In this document: positions 43,903 through 52,284 of the stretch, in pieces
How the letters are laid out: each line of letters opens with the position of its first letter
Position numbering within the stretch: the first letter of the stretch is position 1
Assembly: GCF_002075885.1 (NCBI RefSeq)
Contig: NZ_MDET01000005.1
Span: 85,147-149,146, forward strand
Length of the DNA stretch: 64,000 bases
Reading direction: 5' to 3'
Source: Manganibacter manganicus
GTDB taxonomy: Bacteria; Pseudomonadota; Alphaproteobacteria; Rhizobiales; Rhizobiaceae
Notes under the pieces: generated by a model
Databases searched by the model: none
What the model saw: the letters and a program-made list of their open reading frames with translations, nothing else
Told to the model about the DNA's origin: nothing
Translations under genes and position numbers: made by a program

Positions 43903-45158
43903 TGACGCGCCTCCTGCGATCCCGCGGCAGCTTGGTCACCGTTCTCAGCATCCCCCGGCAGCATGGAGATCATCTGCGGCACCACCTGCATGCCTGGGCG
44001 GACGAGTCCTTTCACAATGATCTTGTCGGCTGGCTTGAGACCCGCCGCGACGACGCGCAGGCCATCGATCATGGGTCCGATTTCGACCGGGCGGTATTCC
44101 GCCTTGTTGTCGGCCCCGAGAGCGAGAACGTAGCGCCGCCCCTGGTCGATACCGATCGCCTGATCGTCGATGAGCACGGTCTGGGCTGGTTCGGCCGTGA
44201 CGAGCTTGACCCGCGCGAACAGGCCGGGCGTCAGCCTGCCGTCCGGGTTCTTGACGATGGCTCTTGCGCGGATCGTCCCGGTGCTCCGGTCCACGCGGTT
44301 GCCGAGGAAGTCGAGTTCGCCGGTATGCGGGAAGCCCGTATCGGTCATCAAGCCCAGATGCACCGGGAGCTTGCCGGCAACCGTTCCCGTCTCGGGTGCG
44401 CGGGCATTGGCTACAAAGCCGAGATAGGTGGCTTCGTCGATGTCGAAATAGACGTAGAGCGGGTCGGTCGCGACAATCGTGGTGAGGAGCGTCGCAGCGC
44501 CTGCATTGCCGCCGGTGACGAGATTGCCTTCTGTGATGAGAACCCGGTCGACGCGCCCTGCAATCGGTGCGGTGACGCGGGTGAAGGAGAGATCGAGTTC
44601 GGCGGCCGAGACGGCAACCTTGGCGATGTCGACTTGCGCCTGGCGTTGACGCCGCATGGCCTGCGCGTCATCGAAAGCCTTGCGTGGCGCGTTGCCTTTC
44701 GAAGTCAGCGCTTCGGTGCGCCCGAAGTCGATCTCGGCCTGATCGTGCAGAACGTTTGCCTGCTGCAACTGTGCCTTGGCCGCGTTCAGGGCCACTTCGA
44801 ACGGTCGCGGATCGATCTGGAAGAGAAGCTCGCCGGGCCGCACGAGACCGCCTTCGGGAACGCTGACGGTGACGATCGCGCCGCCGACGCGCGGACGCAG
44901 CTCGATAGCTTTGGCCGCTTCCAGATGACCGGTAAACTCAACGGACGGCGCGACCTTGCGCGTGATGACCTCGGCAACCGGCACCTGCGGAACAGGCATC
45001 TGTGCCGGCTGCGCGACAGCCTCCGAGGCAGCGGTCGAGGAAGCAAGCGCCAGAACGCTTTTGGCGTAGGGTCCGATCTCGTCGCGATAGACGGTGGCAA
45101 GCGTGCCACCGGCGATGACGGCGCCGGCCAGGAATAGGGTGGCGGCTTTATTACTCAT
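43899..45158 (-). CDS. RND efflux periplasmic adaptor (membrane fusion protein)
   Basis: A 419-residue MFP subunit. The N-terminal signal/anchor (AATLFLAGAVIAGGTLATVY) is followed by the lipoyl half VEFTGHLEAAKAIELRPRVGG, a helical hairpin (QLQQANVLHDQAEIDFGRTEAL), the second lipoyl half LSFTRVTAPIAGRVDRVL, and beta-barrel and membrane-proximal domains. No lipobox Cys is present, so it is likely anchored by the helix. It is the first gene of the pump operon, with a CueR-type promoter about 75 bp upstream. Confidence 0.94.
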   Translation of the reverse strand: MSNKAATLFLAGAVIAGGTLATVYRDEIGPYAKSVLALASSTAASEAVAQPAQMPVPQVPVAEVITRKVAPSVEFTGHLEAAKAIELRPRVGGAIVTVSVPEGGLVRPGELLFQIDPRPFEVALNAAKAQLQQANVLHDQAEIDFGRTEALTSKGNAPRKAFDDAQAMRRQRQAQVDIAKVAVSAAELDLSFTRVTAPIAGRVDRVLITEGNLVTGGNAGAATLLTTIVATDPLYVYFDIDEATYLGFVANARAPETGTVAGKLPVHLGLMTDTGFPHTGELDFLGNRVDRSTGTIRARAIVKNPDGRLTPGLFARVKLVTAEPAQTVLIDDQAIGIDQGRRYVLALGADNKAEYRPVEIGPMIDGLRVVAAGLKPADKIIVKGLVRPGMQVVPQMISMLPGDAENGDQAAAGSQEARQ

Positions 45159-45461
45159 TCTCGTTCACCTTCAAAAGACGCGCGCTCCCGGCCAGCCGGA
45201 TGCGGCGACGTTCATTTTTTTTGCGAAGGTGCGGTTTCCAACGATGGAAAGGTCAAGGGCCTTGGAAAAGTTTTTCCGAACGGACCCTTGACGCTGCCGC
45301 CTAGCCATGCAGCGGCCAACCGCATGCCTTGCTTCGCCGACGTCTTGGAGGAAGTGGAGTCCGTCCCCGAATGAGCGCGATGGATCAGCGTTACCGCGAC
45401 GGGCTCCAGTCATGGGAAGCCGCCAGTCCTAACCGGCTGACGGCTCCTTGAGTGCGTGGGA
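45159..45461. other. Region between the pump adaptor and the convergent-facing ATPase end
   Basis: It holds the MerR-type promoter of the pump operon (45233-45256) and the near-palindrome GGAAAAGTTTTTCC (45264-45276 region). No gene was recognised in the rest. Confidence 0.5.
45233..45256 (-). promoter_or_regulatory. MerR/CueR-type promoter box before the RND adaptor
   Basis: On the minus strand, -35 TTGACC (45251-45256) overlaps the dyad ACCTTTC-N7-GGAAACC (45233-45253). The dyad sits in an over-long spacer, the layout recognised by MerR-family activators. It shares the core with the boxes before the glutaredoxin gene, copZ and copA. Confidence 0.75.
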
Positions 45462-48239
45462 CTAGCGGCTTTCGGCCGGGACGAGGGGGCGAGAACGCAT
45501 ACCTTCATCGCGACCGTCATCGGCAGACTTCGCCCCCTTGAAACGCAAGAGCCGCAACGCATTCAGCGTAACGATCGCAGTTGCGCCCGTATCGGCAAGG
45601 ACCGCGATCCAGAGGCCGGTGATGCCGAGGACGCTGGTGACAAGGAACAACGCCTTCAGCGCCAGAGCGAAGACCACATTCTGGTGAATGTTCGCCATGG
45701 TCGCGCGAGACAGCGCGACCAGATGGGCGACATCCGTGACGCGGCTTTTCATGAGGGCCGCATCAGCAGTCTCGATGGCGACATCAGTTCCGCCGCCCAT
45801 AGCGATACCAACATCAGCAGAGGCCAGAGCCGGAGCATCGTTGATACCGTCGCCGACCATGGCAACCTTCGACTGGCGCTTCATCTCATTCACGAGATTG
45901 AGCTTGTCCTGCGGCAGCAGCTCGGCGCTCCACTCGATACCGAGACCCTTGGCAATGGCCTGGGCGGTGCGCCGGTTGTCGCCGGTCAGCATGACGGAGC
46001 GGACCCCCATCGCTTTGAGCTGGGCGACACCCTCGCGCGCGTCACGGCGCGGTTCGTCGCGCAGGGCGATGAGGCCGAGGACTTCCTTCGCCTGCTCGTC
46101 GAAAAGGACGGCAACGGTATTGCCGCGATCTTCGAGCTTCTCGATGGCGCTGCGCTCCAGCCCCCCGAGCGTCGTCACCTGGGCGGCATGTGTCGGGGAG
46201 CTGACGGCGAGGCGACGGCCGGCAACAGTCGCATGCACGGCCTTACCCGCCGTCGCCGATGCGTCCTGTGCGAGGGGAACGGCGACGCCATCGGTTTCGG
46301 CGCGGCCGATGATCGCCTTTGCAAGCGGATGGCTCGAACCCTTTTCGACTGCCGCCGCCAACGCGATAACATCGCTCTCCTCATTCTTGCCAAAGGCGAA
46401 GACTTCGGTGACGCGCGGCTTGCCCTCAGTGAGCGTACCCGTCTTGTCGAAGGCGATGGCGCTCACCTTGCCGATGGTTTCGAGCGCATTACCGCCCTTG
46501 ATCAGGAGGCCGCGGCGCGTGCCGACGGCGAGGCCCGAGGCAATCGCCGCAGGCGTCGAGAGGACAAGCGCGCAGGGGCATGCGATCAGCAGCAGCGCGA
46601 GGCCGCGGTAGATCCATGTGTCCCAATCACCGCCCATCGCGAGCGGCGGGACGACGACGATCAGCGCGGCGATCAGCATCACCGCCGGGGTATAGTAGCG
46701 GCTGAAATTCTCGATGAAGCGCGCGGTCGGGGCCTTGGCGGACTGCGCCTGCTCGACGAGCTGGATGATGCGCGAGATCGTGTTGTCGGAAGCCGTCTTT
46801 TCAACGCGGACCTGAAGAACGCCATCGACATTGATGGAGCCGGCGAAAATGCTGTCTCCCTTGGCCTTCGAGCGTGGCACGGATTCGCCGGTGATAGGCG
46901 ACTCGTCGAGGCTGGAAGCGCCCTGGATGATTTGCCCGTCGGCCGGCACGCGGTCGCCCGGCCGCACCAGAACCAGATCGCTGACACGCAAGGACGTGGC
47001 CGGGACGCTGCGCTGCCCGCCATTCGGATCGAGCAGGACGGCCGTTTTCGGCACGAGCGATGCAAGGGCCTTTATACCGGCGCGCGCCCTCCCGGCCGCA
47101 ACGCTTTCGAGCAATTCCCCGACCGCGAACAGGAACACGACCGCAGCCGCTTCTTCAGCCTCGCCGATCACGAGGGCGCCGATCGAGGCGACAACCATCA
47201 ACGTCTCGATAGAGAACGGAGATCCAGAGGTCGCGAGCGCGAATGCCTTGCGAGCGAAGGGAATGACGCCCGCGACGACGGCGGCGGCAAAGATCCATTC
47301 CGCATAAAGGGGGAAGAATTGGGCAATGGCGTAGGCCGAGCCCATCAGCAGACCGAGCCCAATGACATGCTTGCCCTTGCGGGTCTGCCACCAGCGCTGA
47401 TTGCGCATCGCTGGCGCGACGTCGATGGCCGCATCGGACGAAGCCGAAAGCCCGCCTGTGTTGGACACCCCGAAGCCGAGGCTCTTGATCGTCTTTTCGA
47501 TGTCGGCGACCTTGGTGATCGCGCCGGCAGCAAGCGTCAGTTCGAGCGTTTCGGTCGTGAAGTTCACGCGCACGTCGGAGACGTCTGGCATCCGCGCCAA
47601 GGCGACCTCGATCTTGCCGACGCAGCTTGCGCAATCCATCCCCTCGACACGCATCGAGACATTGGGTGGAGAGGCCGGTGCGGCGCGGGGAGTTGGCGCG
47701 CGGCCCGCGTGATCATGTCCAGAGCAGCCACCGTGGCCGTGATCATGATCGTGATGAGCGTGCTCGTGCTCGTGGTCGTGGTGAGCGTGGTCTTGATCGC
47801 CACCGCAAGCACCGTGATGGCCGTGCGCGGCGTGATCGTGACCGTCATGACCATGGTCGTGCTTGTGATCGTGGCCGCCGCAGCCGTTGTGATCGTCGTG
47901 GCTTGCGTGATCGTGATCGCCGGCGCAGCCTTTGTGATCATGACCAGCATGGGCGTCGGAGCGCTGCACAGGCGCGGCGGGAATCGCAGAAGGCGGCAGC
48001 TCGGACACGTCGAACCCGAGCGAGCGAATCTTCTTGGCGATATCCTTCGACGTCGTTTTGCTTGTGGCATCGCGCGAGAGCAACAATGTCTCAGTCGCGA
48101 AGTTGACGGCAACGTCGGAGATACCCCCCAGACGGCCCAAGGCCGTCTCAATCTTGCCGACGCAGCTTGCGCAATCCATGCCGTCGACACGAAAACCGAG
48201 CCGTTCATTAGCGCCCGGCGTTGAAAGTCCAGTTGTCAT
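45462..48239 (-). CDS. zntA: Zn2+/Cd2+/Pb2+-exporting P1B-type ATPase with His-rich linker
   Basis: A 925-residue heavy-metal ATPase. Two HMA domains (GMDCASC with Cys 23/26, and again near residues 195-203) are separated by a linker of about 90 residues packed with His, Asp and Gly (HDHDHGHGGCSGHDHAG and similar), a metal-buffering stretch. The catalytic core has TGES, the membrane CPC motif (ACPCALV) of soft and divalent metal pumps, phosphorylation site D598-KTGT and [18 protein letters not shown]. The upstream SmtB-type repressor with a zinc site and an operator 75-100 bp before the start fit a Zn/Cd/Pb role rather than copper. Confidence 0.93.
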   Translation of the reverse strand: MTTGLSTPGANERLGFRVDGMDCASCVGKIETALGRLGGISDVAVNFATETLLLSRDATSKTTSKDIAKKIRSLGFDVSELPPSAIPAAPVQRSDAHAGHDHKGCAGDHDHASHDDHNGCGGHDHKHDHGHDGHDHAAHGHHGACGGDQDHAHHDHEHEHAHHDHDHGHGGCSGHDHAGRAPTPRAAPASPPNVSMRVEGMDCASCVGKIEVALARMPDVSDVRVNFTTETLELTLAAGAITKVADIEKTIKSLGFGVSNTGGLSASSDAAIDVAPAMRNQRWWQTRKGKHVIGLGLLMGSAYAIAQFFPLYAEWIFAAAVVAGVIPFARKAFALATSGSPFSIETLMVVASIGALVIGEAEEAAAVVFLFAVGELLESVAAGRARAGIKALASLVPKTAVLLDPNGGQRSVPATSLRVSDLVLVRPGDRVPADGQIIQGASSLDESPITGESVPRSKAKGDSIFAGSINVDGVLQVRVEKTASDNTISRIIQLVEQAQSAKAPTARFIENFSRYYTPAVMLIAALIVVVPPLAMGGDWDTWIYRGLALLLIACPCALVLSTPAAIASGLAVGTRRGLLIKGGNALETIGKVSAIAFDKTGTLTEGKPRVTEVFAFGKNEESDVIALAAAVEKGSSHPLAKAIIGRAETDGVAVPLAQDASATAGKAVHATVAGRRLAVSSPTHAAQVTTLGGLERSAIEKLEDRGNTVAVLFDEQAKEVLGLIALRDEPRRDAREGVAQLKAMGVRSVMLTGDNRRTAQAIAKGLGIEWSAELLPQDKLNLVNEMKRQSKVAMVGDGINDAPALASADVGIAMGGGTDVAIETADAALMKSRVTDVAHLVALSRATMANIHQNVVFALALKALFLVTSVLGITGLWIAVLADTGATAIVTLNALRLLRFKGAKSADDGRDEGMRSRPLVPAESR

Positions 48240-48312
48240 TCCGATCTCCTTTCCGGCCGCCGCAGCGGGCGCGCGTCCTCACACGCCCTGCGCGGCTTCG
48301 GAAGGAGTCAAT

Positions 48313-48340
48313 AACACAATTGAACAGTTATTCAAGTGTT
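48313..48340. promoter_or_regulatory. SmtB/ArsR-type operator before the Zn/Cd ATPase
   Basis: An imperfect inverted repeat AACAC-N2-TTGAA-N6-TTCAA-GTGTT lies between the ArsR gene and the ATPase gene. It resembles the 12-2-12 sites (TGAACA-like halves) of SmtB/CzrA/ZntR-type repressors and would overlap the ATPase promoter. Confidence 0.7.
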
Positions 48341-48371
48341 TTCAGGAAAATTATGCTCTTTTCCAGGCAGA

Positions 48372-48761
48372 TCAGTCGTCCGCATGGTCCTCCGAAATAT
48401 GCGTCGCCATATCCTGAAGAACATGGCTGACGTGGTGGTCGGCGATCTCGTAGAAGATTTGCTTGCCCTGGCGATCGCCCTTGACGAGACGCGCGCCACG
48501 CAGCAGGCGCAGATGGTGGCTGACGAGGGTCACGGACAGGTCGAGCCGCTCGGCGATGTCGCCCACCGAAATGGGCGCCGGTACGCAGCTCAGCAGGATC
48601 TTCAACCGTGAGGGATCGCCGAGCAGGCGAAACGTTTCCGCGAGGATCGTGACCTCGTTCTGCGAGAGCGACGGGAGCAGGAGGTGAGCTTCAACCTCCA
48701 TATGCGTGGGGGCCGCACGATCGTCCGGCTTCTTGGCGTTCGTCTTCTTGATAGCAGTCAT
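48372..48761 (-). CDS. SmtB/ArsR-family zinc-type metal-responsive repressor
   Basis: A 129-residue winged-helix repressor: FRLLGDPSRLKILLSCVPAP, then ISVGDIAERLDLSVTLVSHHLRLLR as recognition helix. The last helix keeps the full alpha-5 metal site D108-x-H110-x10-H121-x2-E124, the Zn/Co site of SmtB and CzrA. It should release DNA on zinc binding and so induce the downstream P-type ATPase. The ATG at 48761 is used because the codon two positions upstream is TTG. Confidence 0.92.
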   Translation of the reverse strand: MTAIKKTNAKKPDDRAAPTHMEVEAHLLLPSLSQNEVTILAETFRLLGDPSRLKILLSCVPAPISVGDIAERLDLSVTLVSHHLRLLRGARLVKGDRQGKQIFYEIADHHVSHVLQDMATHISEDHADD

Positions 48762-49082
48762 CTGCAAGCTTTACCTGAGTTCGGGACGGAACCTGCCGGC
48801 ATTTGATCGCCAAGAGCTGTCCGTGTTGATTGGTCTCACCCAGTTTACCGGATGGGCGCGCAATCACAATGCGAAACACGGTCGCTGTCGATCGGCGGGA
48901 CAGTTGGCGCAGTCCTTCTCTGCCCCTGCGTCACATCTCGAATTTTCCTTTTCCGCGCAAGAACAGTCTTGACCTTACAATCGCTGGAAGCCGCACGCTG
49001 CGGACAACCTTGCCAAATCCGCCTACCGTTGTGCGGCCTGGCGGCGGGGCAACCGAGTCGAATTCAGAGAAGGGCAAGACCG
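48762..49082. other. Divergent promoter region ArsR/glutaredoxin
   Basis: No gene is convincing here. The right part holds the MerR-type promoter at 48969-48992. Confidence 0.5.
48969..48992 (+). promoter_or_regulatory. MerR/CueR-type promoter box before the glutaredoxin gene
   Basis: -35 TTGACC (48969-48974) overlaps the dyad ACCTTAC-N7-GGAAGCC (48972-48992). The right half is identical to the copA box. It implies induction by the same regulator as the copper genes. Confidence 0.7.
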
Positions 49083-49349
49083 ATGACAGAGAGCAGCAAA
49101 CCCCAGATTCTCATCTACACCACACCGACCTGTCCGGACTGCCACGCGCTCAAACGCTGGCTCGACCAACAGGGCCTCGCCTACGAGGAACGCGACCTCA
49201 CCGACCCGAAGATCGCCGAGGAGGCAAAGGCCCGGACCGGCGTCCGCGTCGCTCCGATCACCATCATAGGATCGGACGTCTTCTACGGGACTTTCCTGAG
49301 CCAGAAGCCGGGCCTCGTCAAGGCGCTCGGTCTCGCCGGGGGCCTGTGA
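49083..49349 (+). CDS. Glutaredoxin family protein
   Basis: An 88-residue thioredoxin-fold protein with the redox pair CPDC in IYTTPTCPDCHALKRWL near residue 18, and the cis-Pro loop RVAPITII. It matches NrdH/Grx-like proteins. The ATG at 49083 is chosen since the upstream in-frame extension crosses the MerR-type promoter. It is followed 10 bp later by a ferredoxin-domain gene, suggesting a thiol/iron-sulfur stress pair under metal control. Confidence 0.9.
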   Translation: MTESSKPQILIYTTPTCPDCHALKRWLDQQGLAYEERDLTDPKIAEEAKARTGVRVAPITIIGSDVFYGTFLSQKPGLVKALGLAGGL

Positions 49350-49359
49350 GGAGACGCAG

Positions 49360-49839
49360 ATGACGATCAAGTTCGTTGATATCCGGCAGGCGCGGACCAG
49401 CCTTGAGGTCCAAAAGGACCAAACCATCCTCGACGCCGCGCTCGCCGCCGGCATTCCCTATCCTCACGGTTGCCGCTCCGGCCGCTGCGGCTCCTGCAAG
49501 TCCCGCCTGATCGAGGGCGAGGTGGAATTGCTCCAGCACTCACGCTTCGCGCTCACCGAGGAAGAGAAAGCCGATGGCCTGATCCTTTCATGTCGCGCTC
49601 TGCCGCACACGGATGCGGCCGTAGCCTGGTTGGGCAGCGATGACGACGATGCCGTGGAGACGCCGCGACGCCTGGACGCGACTGTCACCGGCCTCGACGA
49701 CCTCACGCACGATATCAAGCTGGTGCCAGATCGCACTTCCAGCATAAATCCATCACAATCCCGGTTTGAGCACAGGCAGGAAAAAGGCGCTGCATATGGC
49801 TTCGCAGGTTGCCCGTTCAGCGCTGCCCATCTGCCTTGA
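49360..49839 (+). pseudogene. 2Fe-2S ferredoxin-reductase, truncated and fused to foreign sequence
   Basis: The first 90 residues are a plant-type ferredoxin domain with GCRSGRCGSC and the distant fourth Cys in LILSCRA. The start of an FAD-binding reductase domain follows (RRLDATVTGLDDLTHDIKLV). The protein then departs from the family near base 49727 and continues for about 37 unrelated residues that are antisense to the end of the DUF2285 gene. The FAD and NAD domains are lost. The ferredoxin part alone might still fold. It is the second gene of the glutaredoxin operon. Confidence 0.8.
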
Positions 49840-50603
49840 TGGGATAGTGCAGCAGCAACCGATAGCCACCGCGCATCATCTTGATGCCGTGTGCAACGAG
49901 GCGGCGAGCCTTGTTCTTGCTCGGGGCGATTTCCCAGTCCTCCTTGTTGCCCCTGAATCCAAGTAGTGCTTCGGCGATGGTGCGATAGCTCGCGCCGTGC
50001 AGCCGTGCGTCCAAGGCGCGTAGCGACAGGATGTGCCATTGGCGAAGTTGGGCGAGCATGGCCCGAAAGTCCGGCCCCGGCGGGCGGCCTTCGACGGAGC
50101 GCCAGAATCGCCGGGCCGCATGAGATCGCAGTTCGTAAAAGGCATCCGAAGGTAAGAACGTGCCGTAGAAGGTTGCAGCGTCGGGAGCAGCGCGAGGCAG
50201 CCATAATTGATGCGCGATGCCATCGACACGCCAGATGCCGTGCCAGCCATCGGCCGCGCGGCGCAGGTCGATTCCGTCGAGATGGGCAAGCTTGATGGTC
50301 GGCCCGTTCGCGTCGATTACATGCGCGACGGGCAACAGCATGAAGGCGTTCGCATACACGCGCGGCGACCAGAGCAGAGCTTGCAGATCAGCCGCCAAGT
50401 CAGGGTCACTCGGGAAACAGCAAGCCCCAGCGCTGCGCAAACGATTCCAGTTGGTGCGCGCTTTGTCTGCTGGCCAGCGCCAACGTCTGGCAGTCTTGGC
50501 GATATTCGTCGTCGCGGCGCAGATGCTCCCAAGCGAAATCGGCGGCAGAAAGCTGTGACATGTACCCGTAGGCCGGATGGTGCCACCACTCGATATGCAG
50601 CAT
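49817..50603 (-). CDS. fseA: FseA-like excision activator (DUF6499 + DUF2285, predicted +1 frameshift)
   Basis: Two overlapping frames together give one protein. Frame 0 (50406-50603, 65 residues) is a DUF6499 domain: HPAYGYMSQLSAADFAWEHL and ending AQRWGLLFPE-stop. The +1 frame continues from the same point as PSDPDLAADLQALLWSPRV and runs through a DUF2285 domain to the stop at 49817, and has no start of its own. In the Mesorhizobium element ICEMlSymR7A, msi172 and msi171 are fused by +1 slippage of tRNA-Phe from UUU to UUC to make FseA, the activator of excisionase rdfS. The same UUU-C sequence occurs here (50415-50417 plus next base). A simple frameshift mutation is the alternative. Confidence 0.75.
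50414..50417 (-). promoter_or_regulatory. Predicted +1 ribosomal slip site (UUU-C)
   Basis: On the minus strand, codon TTT (50415-50417) is followed by C (50414), allowing tRNA-Phe to move from UUU to UUC. The frame-0 stop TGA follows two codons later (50406-50408). This equals the mechanism reported for msi172/msi171. Confidence 0.6.
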
Positions 50604-50726
50604 AGCATCCTCCCTCCATGCCGCGCCTTGATTGGATGGCCGACACAAGAGGGGCGAGACTCTTAACTGAAGGTCGCTCATTGGTGGTGAACGCCGCCGG
50701 CCGCCGCATCGATTAGGTCAGCACAT

Positions 50727-52187
50727 TTAGTTCGTCCGGCGTCCATAGACTGCCAGTCTTGCCAGCAGGATCGCGGCGATGACGGCGGCAGCGACGTTAT
50801 AACTCATGCCGGAGACGAAGGCGGAGGCGTAGCGCGCGGCCTGTCCGTCCAATCCCGTCCCGAGAGCCGCACCGAACAGGATTCCCACCGCTGCCACACC
50901 AAGAGCTGCACCAACCTGCTGGAGTGTCGAGATGACGCCAGAGGCCATGCCCGCCTGCCGCTCCTCCACGAAGCCGAGCACGAGGTTGAGCAGCGGCGTC
51001 ATGATCATCGCCTGCGCCCCTCCGATCACGATCAGCGCCGGGATGAGATGGGTGACCACCAGATCGGGTCCGGCGATCCACACCTGTCCGATAAGCACGC
51101 CGAACGAGACAGCATAGACGAGCGCCCCCATGGCAATGGCCGGCGTGCCGAAGCGTGCGACGAGGCGCGGCGCGCTCAAGGACAGGATGACGAAGGCGAT
51201 CGAGCACGGCACGAAGACGCTGCCGGCCGCGAACGGGCTGAGGCCGAACCCCGTCTGCACCAAAAGCGCGAAGCAAAGGAAGAAGGATGAGGCCGTCGAA
51301 TAGATCAGCAGCACCAGCAGTCCGCCTTGCGCGAAGCGGGGTTGGCGCATAAGCACCATGTCCACCAAGGGCTGATGGCCGGCTTTCCGGCGGCACTCCT
51401 GATGGCGGTAGAAGGTGGCGAGCAGGATTGCGGCCCCGGCGAGCGACAGGAAGCTCCAGAGCTGCCAGCCATGGGTCGGGGATTCCACCAGCGGCACGAG
51501 CAACAGGGTAAGGCCGAGGCTGACCAGCGCCACGCCTGGCCAGTCGAGCGTCGGGCGCTCGGGCGAGCGCGTCTCCGGGATGAAGCGCGCCATCAGAATT
51601 GCGAAGACCCCGACAGGCACATTGACGAGGAAGATCGTGCGCCATCCAAGATCGAAGATGTTGGCCTCGACCAGAAAGCCGCCGACGATTTGTCCTGCGA
51701 TAGCGGCAAGCCCCAGCGTCATGCCGAGGAAACCGAAGGCGCGGCGGCTGTCGTCGCCGGAGAAGTTCACCCGGATCGAGGCATAGACCTGCGGGAAGAG
51801 CAACGCCGCCGCCAGCCCCTGCAATACGCGCGCGCCCATCAGGATTTCCACGGTGGGGGCAATACCGCAAAGAAACGATGCGAGGGTGAACCCCGCCATG
51901 CCGAGAATGAACAGCCTCCGCCGCCCATAGAGATCGCCGAGCCGTCCGCCCGTAACCAGCAGCACACCGAAGGCGAGTTCGTAACCCGCCACGATGAACC
52001 CGATCTGCGACAGGCTCGCCCCGAGTTCGGCCTGCATGGAAGGGATTGCGACATTGACCACGAAAAGATCGAAGATCGTCACGAACCCCGCGAGTAGCAG
52101 GATGGACAGACCGAGCCAGGGCGGGCGGCGGATGGCTTCGGGCGATATGGTGGAAGGCGGTTCGGCGGTGCAGGCTTCGGAACTCAT
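50727..52187 (-). CDS. MFS multidrug exporter (DHA2, 14-TM type)
   Basis: A 486-residue drug:H+ antiporter. It has TM1 with IFDLFVVNVAIPSMQAELGAS (motif D1), motif A GGRLGDLYGRRRLFILG, motif C-like LAAIAGQIVGGFLVEANIFDLGWRTIFLVNVPVG, and about 14 hydrophobic spans. The DHA2/EmrB-like family exports hydrophobic toxins. It is divergent from an XRE-type regulator 97 bp away, which probably represses it. Confidence 0.92.
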   Translation of the reverse strand: MSSEACTAEPPSTISPEAIRRPPWLGLSILLLAGFVTIFDLFVVNVAIPSMQAELGASLSQIGFIVAGYELAFGVLLVTGGRLGDLYGRRRLFILGMAGFTLASFLCGIAPTVEILMGARVLQGLAAALLFPQVYASIRVNFSGDDSRRAFGFLGMTLGLAAIAGQIVGGFLVEANIFDLGWRTIFLVNVPVGVFAILMARFIPETRSPERPTLDWPGVALVSLGLTLLLVPLVESPTHGWQLWSFLSLAGAAILLATFYRHQECRRKAGHQPLVDMVLMRQPRFAQGGLLVLLIYSTASSFFLCFALLVQTGFGLSPFAAGSVFVPCSIAFVILSLSAPRLVARFGTPAIAMGALVYAVSFGVLIGQVWIAGPDLVVTHLIPALIVIGGAQAMIMTPLLNLVLGFVEERQAGMASGVISTLQQVGAALGVAAVGILFGAALGTGLDGQAARYASAFVSGMSYNVAAAVIAAILLARLAVYGRRTN

Positions 52188-52284
52188 CTGGCGTCCTCTT
52201 GTGTTGACGCGCCAGCGATTCCACGCCCATTATCCTTTTACAATTTAACTTCTTATACTGTTGCTTTTTGTAATGGGCTAACCG

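Noticed and set aside
45456..48224. A 922-codon open frame on the + strand, opposite the Zn/Cd ATPase gene
   Set aside because: It is the mirror of a high G+C gene: Arg/Asp/Gly-biased, with no domain, while the minus strand gives a complete P-type ATPase.
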